A stretch of DNA of 29,861 nt from Proteromonas lacertae (lineage: Eukaryota > Sar > Bigyra > Opalinata > Proteromonadidae). The position numbers and the translations under genes are program-made. The stretch spans positions 1-29,861 of the forward strand of contig NGBS01000959.1 in assembly GCA_002245135.1 (NCBI GenBank). Direction: 5' to 3'. Below, one piece after another: positions 9,897 to 19,198 of this stretch (positions are counted from its first letter, which is position 1; every line of letters starts with the position of its first letter). The notes under the pieces were generated by a model. The model was not told the DNA's origin and searched no databases. It was given only the letters and a program-made list of their open reading frames with translations.

Positions 9897-10760
9897 TTAA
9901 AACTTAAGACCATGATAGAGTTTTATATCGTTAGTTTTATTTATAATTTCATTCCATTTTTCTTCAGATACTCTTGAATTCCACATGAAAGAATCACTTA
10001 TATATTTATTATCAATGATTTTGTAAGTTAAATTATTAAAAATGACAGTTTCTGGAACACTAGCTTCTGAAATCGAATGAATTCCATTCTCTATATTCTT
10101 TTTTATTTTCATTACAAGTTTATAACTCCATCTTTGAATAAATTCCTTTGATGAATATCCAACAGAACTGTTTGAGTATATATTTCTCCACTTTGCATAA
10201 TTATTACTACAGCATTTTACATGCGGCCATTGTGAAGCAAAATTAAGATTGATTTCAGCTGTTATAAAATCATATTTTGTTGATTCATATATCTGTAAAA
10301 AATCAAGCAGTTCACCTGTACAACCAAAATCTTGCTCAATAACCCATATATATTTGAATTTTAAATTGTATTTACTTATTAACTCAATTACTGATTCTAT
10401 ATGAGAAATGAAAGGATAAAAAATATCATCTTCCATGTACCGCTGATTACAATGACCAGGATCTTTCAATTCTTTTATTTGTGGATATCTTTTCATAATC
10501 AACTCAGATGAAATTCTTATCACATTAGAAAATTTGGGAAGAAGTGATGTATTATAATTTGTTATAATCCAAAATGAATATTTAGGTGATAGTGATTTCA
10601 TCCATTTCATATATCTTTTTTGCTGAGATAATGAAGGTTTAGAAACTCTCACAGCAACTCCGATTTCATAATCTTTATATGATTTTAAATAAATAATATA
10701 ATTATAAGCAACACAGCTTAATATCAGCAACAGAAGAAAGAATAAATAGACATGATTCAT
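9897..10760 (-). CDS. Type II membrane transferase of unclassified family (IEQD motif), copy 2
   Basis: This 287-residue paralogue of the protein at 7903-8778 has an anchor at residues 4-19, the block QKRYMKWMKSLSPKYSFWIIT, the acidic motif KYIWVIEQDFGCTGELLDF with IEQD at 141-144, and the shared C-terminus KLYHGLKF. Divergence is substantial outside the motifs, so the duplication is old. The start ATG at 10758-10760 is the only Met before the anchor, so it is likely the true start. It overlaps the start codon region of the opposite gene (ATG at 10752-10754), leaving the two genes with a 9-nt head-to-head overlap. Its stop codon lies one base from the end of the fucosyltransferase gene. The function is inferred as a glycosyltransferase; the substrate is unknown. 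Confidence 0.65.
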   Translation of the reverse strand: MNHVYLFFLLLLILSCVAYNYIIYLKSYKDYEIGVAVRVSKPSLSQQKRYMKWMKSLSPKYSFWIITNYNTSLLPKFSNVIRISSELIMKRYPQIKELKDPGHCNQRYMEDDIFYPFISHIESVIELISKYNLKFKYIWVIEQDFGCTGELLDFLQIYESTKYDFITAEINLNFASQWPHVKCCSNNYAKWRNIYSNSSVGYSSKEFIQRWSYKLVMKIKKNIENGIHSISEASVPETVIFNNLTYKIIDNKYISDSFMWNSRVSEEKWNEIINKTNDIKLYHGLKF

Positions 10761-11666
10761 AAAAGTATTAATTACCTGTCATTTATTCTTTTATTTTTTA
10801 TCTTTTATAGAGTATATTATGGTTTATTGTATTTTAATTTTAATTTTGAAGATAATAGACATATTTACCAATATCTGTTTGTTACTTCATATTTTCACAT
10901 TGAAAACTATGGAAAGCATAGTCTTCAAGAATATAGGTTATGGATAAATAGATTCTTTAGTTTTATAAATGAATCTTTGGTAATATTTACAGATAATAAC
11001 AAATCATCTACATCTTTCGTTCCTTCCTTCGTAAAAGCATATAAATATGAATATAAGTCAATATGGGATGTTCCATGTATTAAAAAATACAAAGAAGATT
11101 ATGTAAAACAACATCAAATTGACAGAGAGAGTTTTCGACACAGTCCTGATGTTTATGCAATATGGAATTCCAAAATATGTTTTTTAGAAATAGCATCTAA
11201 TGATATAGCTAGTAAACTATATATATGGATTGATATAGGAACATTTAGAGATCCTGCTCCTTTTGATTCAATTCCATCATTAAAAGCTATCAACATCTTA
11301 TATACATTTCAATCAATGTTCTTTTTTACAGTTTATAATCAAACATTTAAACTAAAAAATAAAACAGAATTAGTTGTTAGAGATTGGATTGAAGGAACTA
11401 GTTTTGGTGGAAATAAAAAATCGATTCATAGATATTATGAAGAATTTTGGAAATTACATGATTATTTTTTGAACAAGAATCAGTTTGTAGGTAAAGATCA
11501 AACGCTATACAACACAATAGCATTGTATATACTAAAAGTGACTTTGATAAAACTTCACAATCTTAATATGTGTATGGGAAATAATTGGTGGAGATTTCAA
11601 TGTTTTTTGGGTGGTTTAAATTTAGATTTATTGAAAGAAGTAGATATCAAAAATTATCTTTTGTAA
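10752..11666 (+). CDS. HtrL/YibB-family protein (putative glycosyltransferase)
   Basis: The 304-residue protein has an N-terminal anchor (residues 9-27). The HtrL_YibB signature is clear: LFVTSYFHIENYGKHSLQEY at 42-61 (family pattern TSYFxI...KHSxxEY), then LVIFTDN, then HSPDVYAIWNSKICFLEIA at 130-148, and LYIWIDIGTFRDP at 156-168, with the Asp that ends the hydrophobic strand. The family occurs in bacterial surface-polysaccharide loci and is expanded in nematodes. Its chemistry is usually given as putative glycosyl transfer. The ATG at 10752 lies inside the first codons of the opposite gene, so the 5' leader and promoter must overlap that gene's coding sequence. The 3' end is 13 nt from the convergent DUF268 gene. 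Confidence 0.82.
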   Translation: MIHKSINYLSFILLFFIFYRVYYGLLYFNFNFEDNRHIYQYLFVTSYFHIENYGKHSLQEYRLWINRFFSFINESLVIFTDNNKSSTSFVPSFVKAYKYEYKSIWDVPCIKKYKEDYVKQHQIDRESFRHSPDVYAIWNSKICFLEIASNDIASKLYIWIDIGTFRDPAPFDSIPSLKAINILYTFQSMFFFTVYNQTFKLKNKTELVVRDWIEGTSFGGNKKSIHRYYEEFWKLHDYFLNKNQFVGKDQTLYNTIALYILKVTLIKLHNLNMCMGNNWWRFQCFLGGLNLDLLKEVDIKNYLL

Positions 11667-11679
11667 GTATTTTATAGTT

Positions 11680-12625
11680 TCATGTTTTTCTAAATGCTAT
11701 TATTCCTTCATGTCTGTTCCATCTCTCTCCATAATATTCCAATTGTTCAAAGTTTGCCATTAAATATTTTAATCTCTCTGGTCCATAATATCGGTGACAA
11801 TTCCAAAGTATACTTGATTTATTTGCAAATGGTACAGCTAGAAAGAACAAACCATCTTTCTTTAACATACAATATATTTCTTCAACAGCATTTATATCTC
11901 CATCTGGCTCTAATTCATCTCCATATCTTCCTAACCCAGAATGTTCTAATGAAGAAAATGATATAACAAAATCAAATTTTATATTTTCTTTTAATGTTTT
12001 TCTGCAAATTCTTTAGGTGTATATACTTTTATTAAAGGAATATTTGAAATGATTTTTCCATATTCTATAGTTGTTATTGATGAGGGTTTTTTAGTTGTTA
12101 AAATTGCCTCAATCCAAGGAGTTTCTGATCCAATAACAACACCATTTTTGTTTTGTAAATCATAATGTTTTAGACAATTTCTAACTAATTCTTCATGTTC
12201 TAAACAATATGTACCAAATTTTATATGATTATTATATTTATTAACCATATCATCTATTATTGATTGATTCCATTCATTTATTAATGCTTTTTCACCTGAA
12301 TATCTTTGAGCCATATAATGAACACCTTCTATCGGCATTTCTCCGTTTTGAGTAAAATTACTAAGTAAATGATCTGGAGGTATTTAGGAGGTGGCCATAC
12401 AGTAGCAGATTTTCTATTCATCATCCTTTCATAAACTTTATTGCAAGTTACACATTTACTAATATATGGAAAATATTTTGGTTGAATATTACTTTCTCCA
12501 CATTCCTTTATTTCATTTGAGGTAATTTTGCTAGCATAATATTCTTTACTATCTGCATTTGATAGAAAATAAATAGTTAATAAACTAATTGCTATTATAA
12601 TTACTATAATAAAATAATAGTTCAT
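11680..12625 (-). CDS. DUF268-family protein with N-terminal anchor, frame-disrupted
   Basis: The conserved order of DUF268 is present: RYSGEKAL, then VVIGSETPWIEAIL, then SITTIEYGKI, then YTPKEFAEK, then FDFVISFSSLEHSGLGRYGD, then a leucine-rich strand GLFFLAVPF and HRYYGPERL. The family is best known from nematodes and resembles SAM-dependent methyltransferases, with the SSLEHSGLGRYGD block its hallmark. The N-terminus (residues about 4-21) is a signal anchor, followed by Cys pairs near CVTCNKVY. The coding frame changes twice by a single base: near 12375-12390, and at an A run near 12001-12005 where one more A would restore the frame. Because every motif is intact, I favour sequence indels over decay, but a recent pseudogene is possible. 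The role in the cluster is unknown; methyl transfer to a sugar is a guess. Confidence 0.75.
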
Positions 12626-12666
12626 ATAAAAAAAAACATTATTAGTAAAATATCATTTTTACAATT

Positions 12667-13039
12667 ATGTATATTTTTGCATGAAAGAGTATTTCCTCCA
12701 TCTAACACTGTTGTTGAGTATAAACACGATAAAGATATGAAATTAACTGATATTGATATGTTTAAAATTAATATATCTTGTCAAACTCAAAATGGACATG
12801 CTAGAAAGTATGTTATAGCTAATCCATTAAAAGTATCATGCTTGGAAATACACAATGTGGCATGTCATTCAGATATAACACAAACTACTATAGAATCAAA
12901 ATATGCGTATAATAGACATACCAGACATCTCAATCCTGAACTAAATAAGCTTTGTCCTACATTCATAAAAAATGAAATGGATGAAATGTCAATAAGAATA
13001 AATCAAAAATCAAAAAGAATCAAGTCAAGCCTAATTTAA
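12667..13039 (+). pseudogene. 3' fragment of a GT92-type gene
   Basis: This piece corresponds to residues about 254-375 of the GT92 gene at 6334-7461. It lacks the anchor, the conserved middle and the DFDE site, so it cannot be an active transferase. An ATG at 12677 opens a 120-codon frame, but no anchor or GT92 catalytic motif precedes it. From 12708 to 13089 it matches the intact gene except for one extra A near 13008, which changes the last dozen residues. It lies between the divergent DUF268 start and the convergent FkbM gene. It is most likely a leftover of a tandem duplication that has since been homogenised. Confidence 0.85.
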
Positions 13040-13171
13040 TTTTAATTTTTGTTATTTATGTTATTAATGAGTTATTCAATATCACTTTGCTTTTATATTT
13101 AATACTGAATGTATCATTGTTACATTTAGCCGATTTGTGATAGAAAAAGTTGTATTATTAAGAAGATTTGT
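12667..13171 (+). repeat. Direct repeat, copy 2 (GT92 3' part and flank)
   Basis: This is the partner of 7094-7598. The identical core spans 12708-13089, including about 50 bases of non-coding flank, with diverged edges on both sides. Confidence 0.95.
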
Positions 13172-13214
13172 AGATACTTAGAATTAGATATAGATACAAC
13201 AATTTGATAATTCA

Positions 13215-14128
13215 TTATAAATTTAGTTTGTGAGTATTATACTTATTTACAAATTTTGTTTCAAGCTCTTTAGATGTATGAAAACCTATTATATGGCCTA
13301 AACTAAATCTATCAAGTGAATAATTAGGACAATTATCAGTGTTTAGTAAATAATTATTTCCAATTAGATATGTACTAAAGCCATATTTATTCAAATAATG
13401 TATTACATTAGATTCATACTCTTTACAATATCCTTGATGATATTCTAGATATATAATTTTTATTTTTTTATTTTCCAATATGTACTTTGAATTATACATT
13501 ATATCATCTTCAAATCCTTCTGTATCTAATTTGAAAAATAAGATTTCCATATCGTTTGCTATTAATATTATAATATAATTATACAATATTTTTTATAAAA
13601 TGAATCAGCAGTCATATATTTTATATCAAATTCATTTAATAACCTTCCTGGATATAAATAATCACCTGTATTTCCTTCTTTGTAAGTATGTGACATTTTA
13701 TCACCATTAAAAGATCCTAATGCAATGTTATATAGTTTAATATTCTTTGTTGTATTAAACTTTCTATTTAATTCTTGAAAATTAGAGTTTAATGGTTCAA
13801 TAGTGTGTATGATACTTTCAGGATAATAATCATAAAACAATTTTGTAACATCTCCAATATTTCCTCCAATATCATATATACATTGATTGTTTGTTAAAGT
13901 TGGAAATATTTCTTTAACTAATGGAAAAAGCTTTGTTCTTATGTCATGATCAGATAAATGCCCATGTCTAGACTCAAAATTTTCCCAATATAAGTCCAAA
14001 TAATCTATACATTTTTTATATTTTTTTATATTTTTACTTATATCAATTCTACTATTTTCTCTATAGTAAAATAACAATACAATTATGAATAATAATGAAA
14101 CAAACAACAATGGAAGAATATATTTCAT
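13215..14128 (-). CDS. FkbM-family SAM methyltransferase, membrane-anchored (one 26-nt intron)
   Basis: The 295-residue product is obtained after splicing out 13559-13584 (26 nt). The N-terminal anchor spans residues 4-21. The SAM-binding loop reads CIYDIGGNIGDVTKLF (83-98), followed by IEPL, the acidic end of strand two. After the intron comes the FkbM hallmark MEILFFKLDTEGFEDDI and later IIYLEYH. FkbM enzymes O-methylate sugars and polyketides, and anchored versions would act in the Golgi lumen on glycans, which fits the neighbouring transferases. The spliced frame joins KKYS to NDMEI. All motifs are intact and the gene looks functional. A second FkbM gene lies at 20106-20945; the two are clearly different in length and detail. 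Confidence 0.85.
13559..13584 (-). other. 26-nt spliceosomal intron, FkbM gene
   Basis: Read on the minus strand it begins GTATAATTAT and ends TTAATAG, in phase 1. Its removal joins TAT-T to CA-AAC and restores the FkbM frame. Confidence 0.85.
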
Positions 14129-14226
14129 TTAAAAATATATTTATAACATTATCAACATTTACAATAGTCCATAACATGTTATATGATAGAAAACAAGGAA
14201 TTATGGTTTATAGAAAAACATAAATT

Positions 14227-15414
14227 CTAAACAAATTCCTTTTTTAATAGTTTATAATAAATAAGTTTAGATTTTATTTGCAATATATTTTCAAAAGATG
14301 ATTTATTATATTTTAAAAGGGATGAATCAGGACAAGTTTTTTTAAATGGCCCTACAATATGTCTGGTATGCCTTACATAAGCAAAATCGCTAGGAATAAA
14401 TTGATGATTGGTAGTTACTTTATCCTTAACAAAATGAACTTCTGCTTTATAGATTTTACTAGTGTTGTAAATTAAATACTTACATGCACATCCGTTTGTT
14501 GTAGGACAATAATTATTTATAGAAAATATATCAATATCAGATAGTGAAATATTATGATCATCACCCTCAGGAAGTTTAGCATCTATCTTGTAGAAAAATT
14601 GATGTATGTGGAAATAATCCATTTTTGGTAGTGTTTTAAATAGATCATGATAGTTATTAGATTTAACAGGCCATAATATTTCATCTACATCTAAAGCCAT
14701 AATGTGATTAGAAGGGGTTTTATATTCATAGAAACAATGATTAATTTTCCACATTTGTAAATAATATATGAATTCATAAACATCATTCTCTATTTCTTTA
14801 AATCTGCTATCTATTGTATTATTATACTGATATATATCAACAAATCCCAATTTTTTGTAATAATTCAACACCTTTATTACATCATGTGATGATGAATGAT
14901 AATTCACAACAATTTTTGATATACCAAATTTGATATATGATTCAATCAACTGAATAAGCATAAGTGGTCTTTTTAATTTTGCCACAATTGGAATACAAAC
15001 AACAAATGAATCTGAATCTTTCCTTTTTCTTTGATTAAATGTGATAGATACATTATTAAGCTGTAGATTTGCCGGTATTTCATCTATTCTAGTATGCATC
15101 TCAATTCTGTAATAAAAAATACTTCCCTCATGCTGCATTTTTGGATAACATACATCTTTTAAAGCAGTATACATAATAACACACTTCCAAAATGAAATAT
15201 TATGTGAATCTGAATATAATATCAAATGTATAGCATTTTCATAATCTATATAATGTGCTGAAGTAATGTATTTGTTATAACCTAAACTATAAGTGGGAAT
15301 TATGGTGGAACTAATATTATTTTTTTCTTTACACAAAGTACTATGAATTGAGTATTCATATAGAATAATTATTATAACAATCACACTAAATACAATTAGT
15401 TGATAGACTATCAT
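14227..15414 (-). CDS. GT92-type (DUF23) glycosyltransferase, copy 2
   Basis: The protein has 395 residues with an anchor at 4-19. The GT92 order is FVVCIPIVAKLKRPLML near 137-153, IESYIKFGISKIVVNYHSS, MWKINHCFYEY near 221-231, and MALDVDEILWP with DVDE at 242-245, as in the copy at 6334-7461. The C-terminal region shares HTRH and a final basic tail. Several N-glycosylation sequons are present. The gene is divergent from the second fucosyltransferase gene with only 20 nt between start codons. A GT92 gene next to a fucosyltransferase-like gene therefore occurs twice in the cluster, which hints that the two activities work in sequence on one glycan. Animal GT92 enzymes that act on fucose make this attractive, but it is inference. 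Confidence 0.88.
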   Translation of the reverse strand: MIVYQLIVFSVIVIIIILYEYSIHSTLCKEKNNISSTIIPTYSLGYNKYITSAHYIDYENAIHLILYSDSHNISFWKCVIMYTALKDVCYPKMQHEGSIFYYRIEMHTRIDEIPANLQLNNVSITFNQRKRKDSDSFVVCIPIVAKLKRPLMLIQLIESYIKFGISKIVVNYHSSSHDVIKVLNYYKKLGFVDIYQYNNTIDSRFKEIENDVYEFIYYLQMWKINHCFYEYKTPSNHIMALDVDEILWPVKSNNYHDLFKTLPKMDYFHIHQFFYKIDAKLPEGDDHNISLSDIDIFSINNYCPTTNGCACKYLIYNTSKIYKAEVHFVKDKVTTNHQFIPSDFAYVRHTRHIVGPFKKTCPDSSLLKYNKSSFENILQIKSKLIYYKLLKKEFV

Positions 15415-15434
15415 TTATTTTAATATATACTTTT

Positions 15435-16528
15435 ATGGTTTATAATTATTTTTCATTTATTTTTGTATTGTGGTTATTAATATTATTATATTTGTTTAAA
15501 TGTGTGAAAAATAATAAAGAGAAAAGAATTTTTATAAATGAAGTAATATTAAGTGGGTTGGGAAATAGATTGCTAGGATTATCTGGATCTTTCATTCTAG
15601 CTCAAATTACATATAGAAAACTATATGGTATTAATTATTTGGTTTATTAATAGTATTTCATTATGAATACCTTACAGATTATATCGAATATTCACAATAC
15701 TATACTCCCGTATATAAGTTAACGCATAACTATACTCGTATTGATATAAAATGGGATGGATATTGCGGTAATTTATGCAATTTTTATAATGAATTTGTTA
15801 AGTCTAATAGAAAGGAATATATTTTTACTAATCAATTAGACATGATTCCAACTATGGTTAGATGTAAAATAATGAAGAAATGGTTTTATAATAACAAATA
15901 TATTAAACATTTTGATGAGAATAATGAAAATCTACTTACCATACAAATCAATCATAAAATATATACAGATATAATAGTATTGAAAAATAAAATTAGAAAT
16001 AAGGTTAATTCTTTCATACAACCATATATTAATGACTGTAGAATAGGTTTACAATTCAGAGATGATGAAGGGTGTGTTGTTTGGAATAGATGTAGCTTGA
16101 ATAATAAAACAGTCAATAATTTGCTTTTACACATTTCTAGATTCAGCAATAACAGAAAGTGTTGGTTGTTTATTAGCAGCTCAAATAAATTGTTGATCAA
16201 TGAAATATCTTCAAGATATAAACGAACAATTTCATTTTTGCCTAATGTAACAGCAACACATAGTTCAGTAATTTATAATAGAGGAACATTTGATAAAACT
16301 ATGGGAGATTTGATATTTCCTAGCATGACAGATCATTTGATAATTAGTACTCATAGTACCTATTCAAAAGTCATTCTATATTTATTCTATAAAGAAGTAA
16401 TGAGAAATAAACTATTTGAAAACTTTGTGTTTATTAATAGAGATGGAGAAGTAGATAGATACGAACCATACACGGAGTTAAGTGATAATATAACAAATAA
16501 TAGATGCATAAATTTCCCTATTTTGTGA
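15435..16528 (+). CDS. GT37-like fucosyltransferase, copy 2 (one 26-nt intron)
   Basis: Removing 15628-15653 (26 nt) gives a 355-residue protein. The anchor is at residues 6-23. The motif ILSGLGNRLLGLSGSFILAQ (38-57) contains the classical GLGNR; the other copy has GLCNR. Later come CRIGLQFRDDEGCVV, the GIQIR-equivalent block, and MGDLIFPSMTDHLIISTHSTYSKV, the C-terminal donor-site block. Golgi fucosylation of a glycan is the likely role, with the acceptor unknown. The stop is TGA. The upstream neighbour on the opposite strand is the second GT92 gene, and the downstream acyltransferase starts 45 nt later on the same strand. Confidence 0.8.
15628..15653 (+). other. 26-nt spliceosomal intron, fucosyltransferase copy 2
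   Basis: It begins GTATTAATTA and ends TATTAATAG. It has the same length, phase and aligned position as the intron at 8998-9023, so it predates the gene duplication. Confidence 0.85.
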
Positions 16529-16573
16529 AATTATTGTTTGAAAATATTTAATGTGTATAAAGATTGATCAATA

Positions 16574-18376
16574 ATGAAATTTAGAGATGATATTGAAGGT
16601 TTAAGAGGTATTTCCATTTTATATGTATTATTATTTCATTATTATTCTTCAATCTTCAAAAATGGAGTATATGGAGTTGATATTTTATTTGTAATATCTG
16701 GGTTTGTTATTACTAATAGTATTATTAGAAAGGATTTTTCATGTTTAAAATTTTATCAAAGAAGGATCTATAGAATATATCCAGCAGCTTATATATGTTT
16801 GTGGTGGATATTGTTAGACAATATTCACTTTTATAAAAATATAACCTTATTAAATGAAATTCAATCTGCATCTGTTTATTTGGCTAATATTAGATTTTAT
16901 ATAACCTCAGTCAATTATTTTAACTCAGATTATGCTTCACCGATCTTACATTTTTGGTCTTTGTCTATAGAGAACCAATTTTATTTATTTTATCCTATAA
17001 TATTTATGTTCTTCAATAAAATCTTTGAGTATATAATAGTATTGATGATAGTTATATCTTATTCACTTTTATGTATATATTATAAAGAATATGAAGAATA
17101 TTCATATTTTCTGATAGATACTAGAATATGGGAAATTCTGTTGGGATGTTTATCATTCATTTCGTATAAACAATATAAGTTGTCAACACCTATATTATTT
17201 TATATTCAGCATGCTTATTTATTTTTAGTGGTTGTTGTTGTTTTTACAAAGTATTTCTCTGTTCCAGGTCCTTTTACACTTTTTCCGGTCATATATTCAG
17301 TATTAGTTTGTACAAATGGTGATGATAATAGAAATAAAATATTAAGTAATCCTTTATTTAGATTTTTAGGAAGAATATCATATTCTTTATATCTTATACA
17401 TTATCCTTTACTATCATTCTCATTTAATACATATAAAAACATTTCCATAAGCTTGATTATTTCAATCATTTCATATTATTTAATTGAAATAAGATTTCAA
17501 AAAATAAATATTACAAAAGAAATAAGCTTTGGTTGTTTATTCTTGTTAGTAGGAATAGTTAATATATATATTTATAATAAAATTAAAATCCAAAAGAAAA
17601 AATATATAAATGAATTGCAAAGCTATGATAAATGCTCACTATCAGTTATAAAAGGAAAATGCATTCATTCTTCTGATAATATAAGATATATTTTGTTAGG
17701 TGATTCGCATATTGAGGAATATGAAGGTGTTTTAAGTAAATTTATTGATGGAAATACTCTCCTTTTCCTTATATATTTTTGGCATTTAATGAACAACGAG
17801 ATAAAAGTAGTTGAATCACTATTAAAACCTTTCAGACATATTGAAATAATATTTACCAGTTTTATGATTGATTTAGAGTTATTTAACATCTCACATAATG
17901 AAGCAGAAAAGGTTCTAAATAAAATTCTAAATATATTCAAAAAATATAGCAAAAAAGTAGTATTTATACAGGATAATCCAAAATTAATGTTTAATCCATT
18001 CGATGCTGAACAGAAAGGAATAAATACTTTCGAAATTGGAAAAAATGCATCTTTAGATATTTTTAATGTTAAACCATCGATTATAAATCTAAATCCATTT
18101 TTTCTATTATGTCCAAGCAGTCGTGTATGTAATTTAACATATAATTCAACACAAATATACATAGATAACAACCACCTAAATAAAAGAATAATAAATATGT
18201 TTAGAGAATATTTTTATAATAAAATTAAGATAAACAAAGTATGTAATAAATCAATAATATACTGGTGTGAATTGAGAGAATACAGATTTATGAATAATGA
18301 TGAGAAGAAATATATGAAACAAAACAATATTAGTATTTTACAAAATCTATTACCTACTCCTGTTAAATATTCATAA
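16574..18376 (+). CDS. OafA-like membrane O-acyltransferase with C-terminal SGNH-like domain
   Basis: This 600-residue protein has the acyltransferase-3 fold. It opens FRDDIEGLRGISILYVLLFH with the conserved His at 22, then GVDILFVISGFVIT and FYQRRIYRIYPA, followed by about ten membrane spans to residue about 340. A HFWSLSIENQFYLFYP block near 136-151 corresponds to the family's conserved E-Q-F-Y segment. The extramembrane tail has LLGDSHIEEY, with GDSH at 376-379, and DNNHLN near 531, matching the nucleophile and His blocks of SGNH domains. Bacterial OafA and animal OAC proteins share this layout and move acetyl or other acyl groups onto extracytoplasmic glycans. In this cluster it probably O-acylates the glycan. 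The next gene starts 9 nt after the stop, the tightest same-strand spacing in the window. Confidence 0.88.
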   Translation: MKFRDDIEGLRGISILYVLLFHYYSSIFKNGVYGVDILFVISGFVITNSIIRKDFSCLKFYQRRIYRIYPAAYICLWWILLDNIHFYKNITLLNEIQSASVYLANIRFYITSVNYFNSDYASPILHFWSLSIENQFYLFYPIIFMFFNKIFEYIIVLMIVISYSLLCIYYKEYEEYSYFLIDTRIWEILLGCLSFISYKQYKLSTPILFYIQHAYLFLVVVVVFTKYFSVPGPFTLFPVIYSVLVCTNGDDNRNKILSNPLFRFLGRISYSLYLIHYPLLSFSFNTYKNISISLIISIISYYLIEIRFQKINITKEISFGCLFLLVGIVNIYIYNKIKIQKKKYINELQSYDKCSLSVIKGKCIHSSDNIRYILLGDSHIEEYEGVLSKFIDGNTLLFLIYFWHLMNNEIKVVESLLKPFRHIEIIFTSFMIDLELFNISHNEAEKVLNKILNIFKKYSKKVVFIQDNPKLMFNPFDAEQKGINTFEIGKNASLDIFNVKPSIINLNPFFLLCPSSRVCNLTYNSTQIYIDNNHLNKRIINMFREYFYNKIKINKVCNKSIIYWCELREYRFMNNDEKKYMKQNNISILQNLLPTPVKYS

Positions 18377-18385
18377 TTTTATTGA

Positions 18386-19177
18386 ATGATATATTTAGTT
18401 ATATTCTTTACAGTTTGTTTTTCTTTGTTTATTATTATTATATTGCAACATAATCATAAAACTAATATTGATACAAAACATTTCAAAGTGAATAAACAAA
18501 AAGAAAAAGACTTGTCTGCATTGTTTAATGAATGCAAAAAACAAAACATCGATTATATTAATATAAAGAGTAATGAAGAGTATAAAAAAATTATGAATAA
18601 CATTTCATGCGAGTGTAAAGGAATAGGATATTGGGGCGGTTTTTGCCTAAATAAAGATAATATAAATGTAGGAGGAAATGAAATGCATGATGTTAGTTTA
18701 GCAAGTGAATTGGCTAATATATTTAAAGACAAAACAGTGGTTGATCTAGGGGCAGGACTAGGGTGGTATTGCCCTATAATCTCTAAAAAGTCAAAAAGAT
18801 GTGATCAATATGATGGATCTGTAAATATTGAAGAAGTAACTAACGGAAGTGTAAAATATGTAAATTTGGCTGAACCTATAGAAATTGATTGTAATTATGA
18901 TATAGTAATTTCTCTTGAAGTTGCTGAGCACATTCCTCAAAAATATGAAGATGTATATGTTAATAATCTAATCAAGTGTAGTAAAGAAGGTATTTTTATA
19001 ACATGGAGTACTATTGGTCAAGCTGGACATTTTCATGTGAATAACAAAAAAAGAGAAGATGTAATAGAATTATTTAAAAGGAAAGGGTTGAAATATAATT
19101 CTGAAATTAGCAACAGAATTAAAAGCAATACTGTAGAATTATATTTAAAGAATAATTTATTATATTTTTCAAGGTAA
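18386..19177 (+). CDS. Membrane-anchored class I SAM methyltransferase
   Basis: The protein has 263 residues, with an anchor at residues 3-20. The glycine-rich SAM loop is TVVDLGAGLGWYCP near 116-129; an acidic residue in the following strand (CDQYDGS) and DIVISLEVAEHIPQKYED complete the Rossmann-type core. The EVAEHIP block is typical of methyltransferase-11/23 type enzymes. The family gives no substrate, but the luminal anchor and position, nine bases after the O-acyltransferase gene and 21 before a glycosyltransferase, suggest modification of the same glycan. It has no DTEGFE block and so differs from the two FkbM genes. Confidence 0.8.
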   Translation: MIYLVIFFTVCFSLFIIIILQHNHKTNIDTKHFKVNKQKEKDLSALFNECKKQNIDYINIKSNEEYKKIMNNISCECKGIGYWGGFCLNKDNINVGGNEMHDVSLASELANIFKDKTVVDLGAGLGWYCPIISKKSKRCDQYDGSVNIEEVTNGSVKYVNLAEPIEIDCNYDIVISLEVAEHIPQKYEDVYVNNLIKCSKEGIFITWSTIGQAGHFHVNNKKREDVIELFKRKGLKYNSEISNRIKSNTVELYLKNNLLYFSR

Positions 19178-19198
19178 ATATTATACTAATTCAAACAA

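Noticed and set aside
13215-13586. A separate small gene downstream of a truncated FkbM methyltransferase
   Set aside because: Splicing the 26-nt intron at 13559-13584 gives one complete FkbM protein with all motifs in order.
17665-18171. A 168-codon frame antisense to the acyltransferase gene
   Set aside because: It is the shadow of the SGNH-like tail on the other strand; the plus-strand protein has the recognisable motifs.
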